Assembly: GCF_049803795.1 (NCBI RefSeq)
Contig: NZ_JBNAGJ010000009.1
Coordinates: forward strand, 62,001-126,000
Direction of reading: 5' to 3'
DNA: 64,000 nucleotides
DNA from: Thalassobius sp002708925
GTDB taxonomy: Bacteria > Pseudomonadota > Alphaproteobacteria > Rhodobacterales > Rhodobacteraceae
Part shown: positions 33,740 to 42,701 of the stretch, in pieces
Numbering within the stretch: position 1 is the first letter of the stretch
How the letters are laid out: each line of letters begins with the position of its first letter
Notes under the pieces: model-generated
Databases searched by the model: none
Told to the model about the DNA's origin: nothing
The model's input: the letters and a program-made list of their open reading frames with translations, nothing else
Position numbers and translations under genes: made by a program

Positions 33740-36183
33740 TCTGCCGCCTCCAGTTTGATTTCAGCCATCGGGGCGAATTCATGCGCTTCGGCGCCGGCCA
33801 CACGTTCGGCCCAGGGATCGACCTGTGCGAATTGCTGGCTATAGACGAAGCGTTCGTAATAGGCTTGGCGCTGTTCCAGATCGTCAAAGATGACCTCTTT
33901 GATGTGGTCATAGCCCACGCGATCGGCCCATTTGTAGATGCGTTCCAGATAGTAGCCCTGTTCGCGATACATCTGGGTCATGGCGCAGATGGTCTCGATA
34001 CATTCTTCTTCGGTTTTCACGGTGCCCAGATCGGTGGTGCCCTGAATGTGCAGACCCGCCGCGCCGCCATAGACGATCTGATAGCCGCTATCGACGCAGA
34101 TCACGCCGATGTCCTTGCAGGTGGCCTCGGCGCAGTTGCGCGGGCAGCCGGTGACGGCCAGTTTCAGCTTGGCCGGGGACCACGAGCCCCACAGGATTTT
34201 CTCAAGCTTCACGCCCAGACCCGTCGAATCCTGCGTGCCAAAGCGGCACCAGTCCGTGCCGACGCAGGTTTTCACCGTCCGCAGACCCTTGGCATAGGCC
34301 GCGCCCGAGATCATGCCCGCATCGTTCAGATCCTTCCAGACCGGCAGCAGGTCTTCTTTTTTCACGCCCAGCAGATCAATCCGCTGGCCGCCGGTGACCT
34401 TGACGGTGGGGATCTCGTATTTGTCGGCCACATCGGCGATGGCGCGCAGCTCGTCCGGGGTGGTCAGGCCGCCGAACATACGCGGCACAACCGAGTAGGT
34501 GCCATCCTTCTGGATATTCGCGTGGACGCGTTCGTTGATAAAGCGCGACTGCATGTCATCCACGTATTCACCCGGCCAATCGGCGACCAGATAGTAGTTC
34601 AGCGCAGGGCGGCATTTGGCGCAGCCTTCGGGCGTGGACCATTCCAGTTCCTGCATGACCTCGGGGATGGATTTCAGTTCCTTGGCCTTGATCAGGCGAC
34701 GCACATCGCCGTGGGTGTGGGTGGTGCAGGGGCACATGCCCTCGGCTGCGGGCAGGACGAAATCATCGCCCAGGGCGAGGCCCATCACGCCTTCGACCAG
34801 GCCGGTACATGTCCCGCACGAGGCGCTGGCCTTGGTCACGGCGCGGACCTCGGCCAGGGTGGTCAGGCCCTTATCCTTGATCGCGGTCATGATCTGACCC
34901 TTGGAGATGCCGTTACAGCCGCAGATTTCCGCGTCATCGGGCAGGTTCGCCAAGGCGGCCAGCGGATCGGCCGCCGCGCCCCCCTGATAGGCCTGACCGA
35001 AGATCAGGGTTTCGCGCATTTCCTCGATGTCTTCGCCGGATTTCAGCAGCTCATTATACCAGGCGCCGTCGGCGACATCGCCGTACAGAACCGCGCCGAT
35101 CACCTTGTTGTCTTGCAAGATCACGCGCTTATAGGTGCCGCGGGTGGCGTCGCGCAGGACGATATCCTCGCGGTCGGGGCCTTCGGCGAAATCACCGACC
35201 GAGTAGAGATCACAGCCCGTGACCTTCAGTTTTGTCGGCGTTTCGGCGTGTTTGAATTCGGTGTCCGCAGGGCCGGCCAGATGGGCGGCGGCGACGCGCG
35301 CCATCTGATACAGCGGGGCGACCAGGCCGTAAACCATGCCGCCGACCTCGACACATTCGCCGACCGAATAAATATCGGCGTCCGAGGTCTGCATCGACGC
35401 GGTGGTGACGATCCCGCGGTTGACCTCCAGGCCCGCATCGGCGGCCAGTTGGGTGCTGGGGCGGATGCCCACGGCCATGACCACCAGAGAGGCGTCGATC
35501 ACCGTGCCGTCGGCTAGTTCCACGCCCTCCACCTTATCGGTGCCCAGGATTTGCTTGGTGTTGGCTTCGCACTTTACTTCGATCCCGCGCGATTCCAGCT
35601 CGCGTTGCAGCAGGTAGCCGGCGGCGGGGTCCAGCTGACGCTCCATCAGGGTGGGCATCAGGTGAATGACGGTCACGTCCATGCCGCGCGCCTTCAGGCC
35701 GGCGGCGGCCTCCAGACCCAGCAGGCCACCCCCGATGACAACGGCGCGCCCGCCCTTGTCCGAGGCCTCCAGCATTCCGTCCACGTCATCAAGATCGCGG
35801 TAGGCCAGAACGCCGGGCAGATCCTTGCCCGGAACCGGGATGATGAACGGGGACGAGCCGGTGGCGATCACCAGCTTATCATAGGCCTCGGTCACGCCGC
35901 CTTCGGAGGTGACGGTCTTGGCCTCGCGGTCGATCTGCGTGACCTTCTGGCCCTTGTGCAGGGTGATGCCGTGATCGGCGTACCAGGCGTCATCGTGGAT
36001 CACGATGTCGTCAAAGCTTTTCTCGCCGGACAGAACGGGCGACAGCATGATGCGGTCATAGTTCACGCGCGGCTCGGCGTTGAAAATGGTGACTTCGTAT
36101 TGATCGGTCAGGTCGAACAGATGTTCCAGCATCCGGCCGGGGGCCATACCATTACCGATGATGACAAGGCGTTGTTTAGGCAT
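33736..36183 (-). CDS. nirB: Nitrite reductase (NADH) large subunit
   Basis: Cytosolic sirohaem/flavin enzyme that reduces nitrite to ammonium with NADH. In the 815-residue protein the N-terminal FAD/NAD domains (VIIGNGMAP, GRAVVIGGGLLGLEAA) are followed by a 2Fe-2S Bfd-like domain with CGCNG and CGTCTG. The sirohaem/4Fe-4S half contains CVGTDWC and TGCPRNCAEATC. The ATG at 36183 (MPKQRLVIIG) has GGAG six bases before it. An upstream in-frame ATG is unlikely. Ammonium control is expected but no NtrC or sigma-54 site could be confirmed. Confidence 0.96.
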   Translation of the reverse strand: MPKQRLVIIGNGMAPGRMLEHLFDLTDQYEVTIFNAEPRVNYDRIMLSPVLSGEKSFDDIVIHDDAWYADHGITLHKGQKVTQIDREAKTVTSEGGVTEAYDKLVIATGSSPFIIPVPGKDLPGVLAYRDLDDVDGMLEASDKGGRAVVIGGGLLGLEAAAGLKARGMDVTVIHLMPTLMERQLDPAAGYLLQRELESRGIEVKCEANTKQILGTDKVEGVELADGTVIDASLVVMAVGIRPSTQLAADAGLEVNRGIVTTASMQTSDADIYSVGECVEVGGMVYGLVAPLYQMARVAAAHLAGPADTEFKHAETPTKLKVTGCDLYSVGDFAEGPDREDIVLRDATRGTYKRVILQDNKVIGAVLYGDVADGAWYNELLKSGEDIEEMRETLIFGQAYQGGAAADPLAALANLPDDAEICGCNGISKGQIMTAIKDKGLTTLAEVRAVTKASASCGTCTGLVEGVMGLALGDDFVLPAAEGMCPCTTHTHGDVRRLIKAKELKSIPEVMQELEWSTPEGCAKCRPALNYYLVADWPGEYVDDMQSRFINERVHANIQKDGTYSVVPRMFGGLTTPDELRAIADVADKYEIPTVKVTGGQRIDLLGVKKEDLLPVWKDLNDAGMISGAAYAKGLRTVKTCVGTDWCRFGTQDSTGLGVKLEKILWGSWSPAKLKLAVTGCPRNCAEATCKDIGVICVDSGYQIVYGGAAGLHIQGTTDLGTVKTEEECIETICAMTQMYREQGYYLERIYKWADRVGYDHIKEVIFDDLEQRQAYYERFVYSQQFAQVDPWAERVAGAEAHEFAPMAEIKLEAAE

Positions 36184-36613
36184 GTGGCGCTCCATCGTCA
36201 CAAGAGTCTCTGGGGACTCGGGGATTTACAGTGAGTGATGTGCAGCGCCATTGCCGCGATGATCCGACGGGCCGGACCATAAAAGAATAGGGCCACGTCA
36301 TTGCAGCCGTGCCTTGATAGACCATGATAAGTTACAGGCCCTGCGGGAGAGGTTGCAAGCAGGCTGTTGCTGCATTGCGGCGCCGAAGCGGGAAAACCGT
36401 GTTTGCGGCCTCTGTCTGCTTAGTTTTTGTGCAGCCTTTGTCTGGCGCTGTCAGGGATTTGCCCTGGAATTGCCGGGCGCTGACAATGGATGCAAAAAAT
36501 TCCCCGCAAGTTCCCCCGAATTCGGCCCAGTGCGGGCTCTTTCGGGGTAGGCAGCGATTCGGCGATCTGCTATCTTGCCCGGAATAAAAAGAATATCGGC
36601 AGGTATACAGGTA
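36184..36613. other. 430-bp intergenic region between nirB and the Hint gene
   Basis: Divergent promoter region for nirB and the Hint-domain gene. A GGCACGGCTGCA stretch on the minus strand resembles a sigma-54 promoter, but GG and GC are only seven bases apart, so it fails. Short frames here have no support. No hairpin with a T-run is evident. Confidence 0.5.
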
Positions 36614-37678
36614 ATGAGGACGGGCTATCGTGGCACGTTCGTTATCTCTTGGTCGCAAACGGAACTGGACGGTCTTCGGGCTGCCTCGGTCGGGCAATTG
36701 GCTGTCGGAGCCATATGGGCCTGGCACGGCGAGGCGCTGCGCGTGGATGGCCGCAATGATCTGCTGCGTCTTGAGAATGCGGACGGAGAAGAAACCCTAA
36801 GACGAAGCGCCGCGCGCATGGTGTCGCGGCTGGTGGGCATGGCAATGTCGCACGAACGGGAATCGCAAGAGGCGGATCCCGAGCTTCTTTTGCGTGATCG
36901 CTACTTTATCGTCACGGATGGGCAGCGGTCTTATACGGTGACGCTGATTGATCCAGAAACCGGGGGCGCGCCGCTGGCGATGTTCGTCGGGGAAATGCCG
37001 CCTCAGAAACGCGAGCTGTGGATCGTGCATACGGCCCTGCGCTCGGAGCCGGACACGGTGGCGCTGGAGGCGCGGCGCGGGGTGATCTGCTTTACCCCCG
37101 GCACGCGGATTGACACGCCAGAGGGGCCGCGCCTTGTGGAAGAGCTGCGCGAGGGCGACGCGGTGCAGACGCTGGACAGCGGTGCGCAGGAAATTCAGTG
37201 GATCGGCAAGCGCCGGATGACGGGGGCGCGTCTTTATACCATGCCCTATCTGCGCCCGATCCGGATTCGGGCCGGTGCCGTGGGCCTGGGGCGCCCGGAT
37301 GAGGAGTTGCTGGTCTCGCCCGATCACCGGATTTTGCTGAAAGGCGATGCCGCCCGCGCTTTGTTCAACACCCCCGAGGTTCTGGTCGCTGCGCGTGATC
37401 TGGTGGATGGGCACCGGGTCAATGTGGACATGGCCCTGCGCGAGGTGACCTATATCCATATCCTGCTGCCGCAGCATCATCTGATCCGGGCCAATGGCGT
37501 GGAAACCGAGAGCTTCCATCCTGCCAGCGCTCATTTCGACGCGTTGGAGGCCAGCGACCGGCGGCGCCTGGAGCAAGCCCGCCCCGAGGTGGCCCGAGAC
37601 CCCGCAGCCTATGGCGAATACGTGCGCCGCACGCTGAACAAGTCCGAAGCAGCCATTCTGACGCACGAGCGGGCCTGA
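36614..37678 (+). CDS. Hint-domain (hedgehog/intein-type) protein
   Basis: The 354-residue protein has an unrecognised N-terminal region of about 150 residues. A Hint domain follows, beginning with Cys159 in ICFTPGTRIDTPEGPRLVEEL. VSPDHRILL (block B-like His) and YIHILLPQHHLIRANGVETESFHP come next. Such proteins are abundant in Rhodobacterales. The domain can self-cleave, but there is no endonuclease and no C-terminal extein, so it is not an intein. The first part may be a secreted or cleaved moiety; there is no signal peptide. The ATG at 36614 is preferred; one 39 bases upstream is possible. Confidence 0.82.
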   Translation: MRTGYRGTFVISWSQTELDGLRAASVGQLAVGAIWAWHGEALRVDGRNDLLRLENADGEETLRRSAARMVSRLVGMAMSHERESQEADPELLLRDRYFIVTDGQRSYTVTLIDPETGGAPLAMFVGEMPPQKRELWIVHTALRSEPDTVALEARRGVICFTPGTRIDTPEGPRLVEELREGDAVQTLDSGAQEIQWIGKRRMTGARLYTMPYLRPIRIRAGAVGLGRPDEELLVSPDHRILLKGDAARALFNTPEVLVAARDLVDGHRVNVDMALREVTYIHILLPQHHLIRANGVETESFHPASAHFDALEASDRRRLEQARPEVARDPAAYGEYVRRTLNKSEAAILTHERA

Positions 37679-37705
37679 AAAGAGACCTGAAAAGAGACCA
37701 GAAAA
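37674..37705 (+). repeat. Short tandem repeat at the 3' end of the Hint gene
   Basis: Two exact copies of CCTGAAAAGAGA (37674-37697) and a partial third, CCAGAAAA. The stop codon lies in the first copy. It could reflect replication slippage. Confidence 0.6.
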
Positions 37706-37736
37706 ATAGGCCTGAGAGAATGGCCCCGAGAAACTG

Positions 37737-37764
37737 TTGACTCCGGGGGCAATCTGTCTATAAG
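37737..37764 (+). promoter_or_regulatory. Sigma-70-type promoter of rpsD
   Basis: TTGACT, 16 bp, then TATAAG. The predicted start near 37771 gives rpsD a leader of about 154 bases, long enough for regulation, for example by S4 binding. Confidence 0.65.
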
Positions 37765-37924
37765 CGCGGCTTCATTGGTGTTGGTGGCCCCCGCAAGGGG
37801 ATGCCTGTCACGTCGGCAAACCTGGCGAGAGGACAACGCCCTTCGAACCCGCGATTGCAGTCCGAAAAGTGGGAAACGGTTTTCGGATCGCGCTGCAATG
37901 CTTTACATTGAAGGAGATCAGCAG

Positions 37925-38545
37925 ATGACCAAAAGAACTGCTGCCAAGTACAAGATCGATCGCCGCATGGGCGAAAACATTTGGGGTCGCCCCAAATCCC
38001 CCGTCAACCGTCGTGATTACGGCCCCGGCCAGCACGGTCAGCGCCGCAAGGGCAAACTGTCCGACTTCGGCACCCAGCTGCGCGCCAAGCAGAAGCTGAA
38101 AGGCTACTACGGCGACCTGACCGAGAAACAGTTCCGTCGCATCTATGGCGAAGCCGAGCGTGTCAAAGGCGATACGGGTGAAAACCTGATCGGCCTGCTG
38201 GAGCGCCGCCTGGACGCCGTTGTCTACCGCGCCAAATTCGTGCCCACCGTGTTCGCGGCCCGTCAGTTCGTGAACCACGGACACGTCCTGGTGAACGGCA
38301 AGCGCGTGAACATCGCGTCCTACCGCGTCAAAGAAGGCGACGTTGTCGAAGTTCGTGACAAGTCCAAACAACTGGCCGTCCTGCTGGAAGCCGTGCAACT
38401 GCCCGAGCGCGACGTGCCCGACTACATCGACGCCGACCACTCGAAGATGAAAGCCACCTTCGTGCGCACCCCCGGCCTGTCGGACGTGCCCTACCCGGTG
38501 ATGATGGAACCGAACCTGGTCGTGGAATTCTACGCGAAGAACTAA
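37925..38545 (+). CDS. rpsD: Small-subunit ribosomal protein S4
   Basis: Primary 16S rRNA-binding protein that nucleates 30S assembly. The 206-residue protein starts MTKRTAAKYKIDRRMGEN after a strong AAGGAG. It has the S4 signature LERRLDAVVYRAKF and the RNA-binding S4 domain with ARQFVNHGHVLVNGKRVNIAS. Monocistronic, with its own promoter and a terminator, as is common for rpsD in Rhodobacterales. Confidence 0.97.
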   Translation: MTKRTAAKYKIDRRMGENIWGRPKSPVNRRDYGPGQHGQRRKGKLSDFGTQLRAKQKLKGYYGDLTEKQFRRIYGEAERVKGDTGENLIGLLERRLDAVVYRAKFVPTVFAARQFVNHGHVLVNGKRVNIASYRVKEGDVVEVRDKSKQLAVLLEAVQLPERDVPDYIDADHSKMKATFVRTPGLSDVPYPVMMEPNLVVEFYAKN

Positions 38546-38572
38546 TCTTCGCCGATCCAGACAAAATTCAGG

Positions 38573-38605
38573 AAACCCCGGCCCCAGCGGTCGGGTTTTT
38601 CTTTT
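38573..38605 (+). terminator. Rho-independent terminator after rpsD
   Basis: AAACCCCGGCC and GGTCGGGTTT pair around CCAGC with one bulge and one G-T, followed by TTTTTCTTTT. Confidence 0.8.
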
Positions 38606-39275
38606 GATGTTTCTGTCCAAGGTCCAGAATTTGTCCGTTCTATAGGTTGCTGCAGCAGGAATGAGGGTCAGTTGTCAGACCTACGGGCTTAGTAAGCCGA
38701 AAAGCTTCAGTTTTTGAGCGAGAATGGCTATGCTTCGGGGATGAAAAAAAACAGCATCAGCGTCCAAGACCACATTTTACCTGATGGTTCCATGTCCTTT
38801 GAACTTAGGGAAACCCTCACAGACGCACTTGCAGAAATGAAAGAAAACGCCGTAGATCATAAGCAACCACCATGGACAGCCTTTCCAGAATACGAAAGAT
38901 ATTCAGTGGGTTGGAGAATGGGGCCTGGTGAAGACTACTGGCATGCATTCCATCAATGGATACGCTCTCTCGACAGACCAGACGTTGATAAATTTGTTTC
39001 GGCTTATCCCGAACCAGAAAACTGGACGGGATTTTTCGGTAGCATAGGTTTTGACAGCTAAATTTGCGATGGCTCGTCAGTAGTTTTCATTATTTCGCGG
39101 TAGATGGTTTGGTTTGGGTCGTTTCGCCAGGGCGGCCATTCATGATCTGACATTGAAATGTTGCTTCATCCCGCAGTCCCGCCATTCACAATGACCGCCC
39201 CGGATACACCCTGACGCATTGCGCGGCGGTGCGGCATCGCCTAAACCGCCCTTGCGACAGGACAGGAGAGCTGAC
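38606..39275. other. Low-GC patch between rpsD and the UPF0114 gene
   Basis: Base composition drops well below the neighbours (runs such as ATGAAAAAAAACAGC and CATTATTTCGCGGTAG). It holds one unfamiliar gene and about 210 bp of unassigned DNA on the far side. No terminal inverted repeats, target duplications, integrase or tRNA border could be found by eye. Confidence 0.5.
38741..39061 (+). CDS. Hypothetical orphan protein, 106 aa, probably acquired
   Basis: I do not recognise this gene. The product begins MKKNSISVQDHILPDGSMSF and is acidic. A conserved-looking aromatic patch, YSVGWRMGPGEDYWHAFHQW, is followed by YPEPENWTGFFGSIGF. No signal peptide or membrane helix is present. Codon use is AT-rich (AAA, GAA, CCA, TTT preferred), unlike every other gene in the window, which indicates recent transfer. 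A TTG at 38714 could extend it by nine residues. Small acidic cytosolic proteins of this kind are sometimes immunity proteins, but no toxin is adjacent, so this is speculation. Confidence 0.6.
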   Translation: MKKNSISVQDHILPDGSMSFELRETLTDALAEMKENAVDHKQPPWTAFPEYERYSVGWRMGPGEDYWHAFHQWIRSLDRPDVDKFVSAYPEPENWTGFFGSIGFDS

Positions 39276-39806
39276 ATGGCCGAGAAACCCGCGCTGGAAC
39301 GGAAATTCGAACAGGGGCTGTTTGCCTCGCGCTGGTTGATGGCACCGATGTATCTGGGGCTGGTCGTGTCACTGGGGATGCTAACCATCGTGTTCTGCCG
39401 CGAGCTGATCTACTATGCCCCCCAGGTTCTGAGCATGACCGCCGATAAGGCCATTCTGGTGGTGCTGACGCTGATTGACCTGTCGCTGGCGGCGAACCTG
39501 CTGCTGATCGTGCTGTTCTCGGGCTATGAAAACTTCGTCTCGAAGCTGGATATTGATGACGGCGGCGACCGGCCCAGCTGGATGGGCACCGTGGATTTCG
39601 GCGGGCTGAAAATGAAGCTGATCGCCTCGATCGTGGCGATTTCCGCCATTCACCTGCTGAAACAGTTCATGGAGATCGGCAAATCCAGCAAGCCTCTGGA
39701 CGAGGCGGCCCTGTACTGGCTGGTCGTGATTCATATGGTGTTTGTCGGCTCGGGCGTTCTGATGGCCGCGGCGGACTGGCTGGGCGCAAAGTCCAAAAAG
39801 GGCTGA
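39276..39806 (+). CDS. UPF0114 (YqhA) family membrane protein
   Basis: The 176-residue protein has four hydrophobic segments (about residues 20-45, 60-85, 110-130 and 145-165). The family pattern is LERKFEQGLFASRWLMAPMYLGL and VLTLIDLSLAANLLLIVLFSGYENFVSK. YqhA has no established function. ATG at 39276 is backed by GACAGGAGAG; an upstream ATG would add 19 residues that look non-coding. Confidence 0.9.
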   Translation: MAEKPALERKFEQGLFASRWLMAPMYLGLVVSLGMLTIVFCRELIYYAPQVLSMTADKAILVVLTLIDLSLAANLLLIVLFSGYENFVSKLDIDDGGDRPSWMGTVDFGGLKMKLIASIVAISAIHLLKQFMEIGKSSKPLDEAALYWLVVIHMVFVGSGVLMAAADWLGAKSKKG

Positions 39807-39906
39807 TCGGGGCGAGTCCTTCGCGTCACACTGGTTTCAAATCGCCGGTTTCGATCTTCCCTTGCCTGAACGGGCTTTGTAAGGAAGGTCCGAAGGAGAC
39901 ACGAAC

Positions 39907-40992
39907 ATGACCCAGATCACGCCCCAACCCGGCATCATGGAAATCGCCCTGTATGTCGGCGGTGCCAGCCATGTGGATGGTGTGAGCGATGTGGTCAAGC
40001 TCAGCTCGAATGAAAACCCATATGGGCCCAGCCCGGCGGCGGTCGAAGCGCTGCGGCGGGCTTCGTTTGAATTGCACCGTTACCCGTCCACGGATCATGC
40101 AGGGCTGCGCGCCGCGATTGGCGACATCCACGGCGTGGCCCCTGACAATGTCATTTGCGGCGTTGGCTCGGACGAGGTGTTGCAGTTCGTCGCACAGTCG
40201 TTTGCCGGCCCCGGCGACGAGGTGATCTATACCGAGCATGGGTTTTCCATGTACCCGATCCTGGCCCATGCGGTGGGCGCGACGCCGGTCAAGGTGGCTG
40301 AAAACGAACGCGTGGTGGACGTGGATGCCATCCTGGCCGCCTGCACCGATAAAACCCGCATCGTGTTCATCGCCAACCCGGCCAATCCGACCGGCACGAT
40401 GATTGATCTGGACGACTGCGCACGCCTGGCCGAGGGCCTGCCCCAGGGCGCTCTGCTGGTGCTGGATGGCGCCTATGCCGAGTTCGTCGAAGGTTATGAC
40501 GGCGGCGCCAAACTGGTGGAAACCCGCGACAACGTGATCATGACCCGGACGTTTTCCAAGATCTACGGGCTGGGCGGGCTGCGGATCGGCTGGGGCTATG
40601 CGCCGCGCGCGATCATTGACGTGCTGAACCGGGTGCGCCAGCCTTTCAACCTGTCTAACATCCAGCTGGCCGCCGCCGAGGCCGCGGTGCGCGATACCGC
40701 CTATACGGAAAAGTGCCGGGCCGATAACACGCGTTTGCGGAACTGGTTGGCCGAGGCTCTGGCGGCGCATGGGGTGCCGTCCGACCCGTCGGAGACCAAC
40801 TTCATTCTGGCGCGTTTCAAGGACGAACCCGAGGCCAGCGCCTGCGATGAATACCTGAAATCTCAGGGCCTTATCGTGCGCAAAGTTGGCGGCTACGGCC
40901 TGCCCAACTGTTTGCGGATCACCATCGGCGATGAACCCGCCTGCCGCCGCGTGGCCCATGCGATCGGGCAATTCAAAGGGGGTGCCGCGTGA
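39907..40992 (+). CDS. hisC: Histidinol-phosphate aminotransferase
   Basis: PLP enzyme that converts imidazole acetol phosphate to histidinol phosphate. Because it is coupled to a prephenate dehydrogenase it may also serve aromatic amino-acid transamination. The 361-residue protein has SSNENPYGPSP, the cofactor region NPANPTGT, the PLP lysine Lys218 in TFSKIYGLGGLRIG, and a C-terminal arginine in GLPNCLRITIG. AAGGAGACACGAAC precedes the ATG. The stop overlaps the next start (GTGA). Confidence 0.94.
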   Translation: MTQITPQPGIMEIALYVGGASHVDGVSDVVKLSSNENPYGPSPAAVEALRRASFELHRYPSTDHAGLRAAIGDIHGVAPDNVICGVGSDEVLQFVAQSFAGPGDEVIYTEHGFSMYPILAHAVGATPVKVAENERVVDVDAILAACTDKTRIVFIANPANPTGTMIDLDDCARLAEGLPQGALLVLDGAYAEFVEGYDGGAKLVETRDNVIMTRTFSKIYGLGGLRIGWGYAPRAIIDVLNRVRQPFNLSNIQLAAAEAAVRDTAYTEKCRADNTRLRNWLAEALAAHGVPSDPSETNFILARFKDEPEASACDEYLKSQGLIVRKVGGYGLPNCLRITIGDEPACRRVAHAIGQFKGGAA

Positions 40993-41906
40993 ATACCCCC
41001 TATCAACGTGTGGCGCTGATCGGGCTGGGGCTGATCGCCTCGTCCATGTACTGGGCGCTGAAACGGGCTGGATTTGACGGCGAGGTGACAGGCTATGCCC
41101 GCTCGCAGGAAACCCGCGATACCGCCCGCCGGATCGGCCTGTGCGATCACGTCTGCGACAGCGCGGTCGAGGCCGTGCGCGATGCCGATCTGATCGTCCT
41201 GTGTGTGCCTGTCGGGGCGATGGGGGCGGTGATGGCCGATATTGCTCCGCATCTGAAACCTGGCGCAACCGTGTCGGATGTGGGCTCGGTGAAGAAATCG
41301 GTGATCGAGGCCGTCGGCCCGCATATTCCCGAAGGCGTGCATTTCGTTCCCGCGCACCCTATGGCAGGGACGGAACATTCCGGCCCCGAATCCGGGTTTG
41401 CCACCCTGTTTGATAACCGCTGGTGCCTGATCGTGCCCAACGGTGCGGACGAAACGGCCACCCAAACGCTGGAGGATTTCTGGCGCGCTCTGGGGGCCAA
41501 TTGCGAACGGATGGACGTGCAGCACCACGATATCGTCTGCGCAGTGGTCAGCCATATCCCGCACCTGATCGCCTATACGATGGTCGGTGTGGCCGATGAT
41601 CTGAACCGCGTGACGGATACCGAGGTTATCAAGTTCTCGGCCGCTGGTTTTCGGGATTTCACCCGGATTGCCGCGTCGGACCCCACGATGTGGCGCGACG
41701 TCTTCCTGACCAACAAAGAGGCGACGCTGGAAATCCTGGGGCGCTTCACCGAAGAGCTGTTCGCCCTGCAACGGGCCATTCGCACTGGCGATGGGGACCA
41801 ACTGCACGATTACTTTACCCGGACCCGAGCCATTCGCCGCGGGATTATCGAGGCCGGGCAGGATACGGACGCCCCCAATTTCGGGCGCGCGCAGCTGCCC
41901 AAATGA
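40989..41906 (+). CDS. tyrC: Prephenate/arogenate dehydrogenase
   Basis: Oxidative decarboxylation in tyrosine synthesis. The 305-residue protein begins at GTG overlapping the hisC stop. It has the NAD-binding motif VALIGLGLIASS and the substrate motif HPMAGTEHSGPESGF. SHIPHLIAYTMV follows. Whether prephenate or arogenate is preferred cannot be read from sequence. The alphaproteobacterial hisC-tyrC pairing supports a cyclohexadienyl type. The stop overlaps the ATG of the extensin-like gene. Confidence 0.92.
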   Translation: MNTPYQRVALIGLGLIASSMYWALKRAGFDGEVTGYARSQETRDTARRIGLCDHVCDSAVEAVRDADLIVLCVPVGAMGAVMADIAPHLKPGATVSDVGSVKKSVIEAVGPHIPEGVHFVPAHPMAGTEHSGPESGFATLFDNRWCLIVPNGADETATQTLEDFWRALGANCERMDVQHHDIVCAVVSHIPHLIAYTMVGVADDLNRVTDTEVIKFSAAGFRDFTRIAASDPTMWRDVFLTNKEATLEILGRFTEELFALQRAIRTGDGDQLHDYFTRTRAIRRGIIEAGQDTDAPNFGRAQLPK

Positions 41907-42700
41907 AGGCGCTGACGGCGGGGATGATTGGGGCGCTGTGCCTGGCCACGATGGCTGTGGCCTATGCCCCCGAACAGTCCTTGCGCCCCATCGCACGGGG
42001 CGAGGTCCACCCCGCGTTGATCGTGTCCATTGACCCCAAAACGCTGGGTGTCACTGCGACGGTGGCGCAGCCCGAACGGGCGGGGCTGGCGCGATCGTTG
42101 CGCCCTCATCTGCGGCCCAAGCGATTGAAAACAAAGGTGACCTCGGTGGCCGCAACCAGTGGGGGCGCGGCGCGTCGGGGCTCGGTCTGTGGGGATCCGG
42201 CGATTTTGGGCCAGCCTGTGGGGCGGGTTCCGGGTAAGATTTCGGGCTGTGGGCTGTCTGATGCGGTGCGCGTCCATTCTGTATCTGGGGTACAGCTGTC
42301 CACCAGCGCCTTGATTGACTGCACCACCGCGAAATCCCTGAAACTATGGGTCGAGCGCGGAATGAAACCGGCGGTCGGGCGACGGGGCGGAGGCGTTTCC
42401 AAAATGCGCGTGTTTGCCAGCTATGCCTGCCGGACGCGCAACAACAAGAAGGGGGCGAAAATCTCGGAACATGGTAAGGGGCGGGCGATTGACATCGGGG
42501 CCTTCACGCTAAAGGACGGATCCGAGATTTCCGTGCTAAAGGACTGGGGGCGCGGTAAAAAGGGCCGTATTCTCAAAGAGATGCACACCGAGGCCTGCGG
42601 TCCGTTCGGCACGGTTCTGGGGCCGAATTCGGATAAGTATCACAAGGATCACTTCCATTTTGACACGGCGCGGTATCGCAGCGGATCCTATTGCAAATAA
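41903..42700 (+). CDS. Extensin-like C-terminal domain protein
   Basis: The 265-residue exported protein begins MKALTAGMIGALCLATMAVA, a signal peptide. The C-terminal half is an Extensin-like-C domain with RGGGVSKMRVFASYACRTRN, EHGKGRAIDIGAF and KYHKDHFHFD. The pattern of Asp/His residues resembles LAS-type (peptidase M15-like) zinc sites, so a role in peptidoglycan is possible. It is translationally coupled to tyrC (ATGA). Confidence 0.85.
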   Translation: MKALTAGMIGALCLATMAVAYAPEQSLRPIARGEVHPALIVSIDPKTLGVTATVAQPERAGLARSLRPHLRPKRLKTKVTSVAATSGGAARRGSVCGDPAILGQPVGRVPGKISGCGLSDAVRVHSVSGVQLSTSALIDCTTAKSLKLWVERGMKPAVGRRGGGVSKMRVFASYACRTRNNKKGAKISEHGKGRAIDIGAFTLKDGSEISVLKDWGRGKKGRILKEMHTEACGPFGTVLGPNSDKYHKDHFHFDTARYRSGSYCK

Positions 42701-42701
42701 C

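Noticed and set aside
33724..35517. Long plus-strand frame opposite nirB
   Set aside because: Antisense shadow: NirB has complete cofactor motifs and the shadow has none.
36184..36613. Sigma-54 promoter for nirB
   Set aside because: The GGCACG and TGCA elements are too close (GG-N7-GC instead of GG-N10-GC).
36614..37678. Intein inside a host gene
   Set aside because: There is a Hint domain but no homing endonuclease and no C-terminal extein after the expected splice junction.
38606..39275. Insertion sequence or integrated plasmid remnant
   Set aside because: Despite atypical composition, no terminal inverted repeats, target duplication or transposase fragment is recognisable. A 17-codon minus-strand frame at 39090-39143 matches nothing I know.
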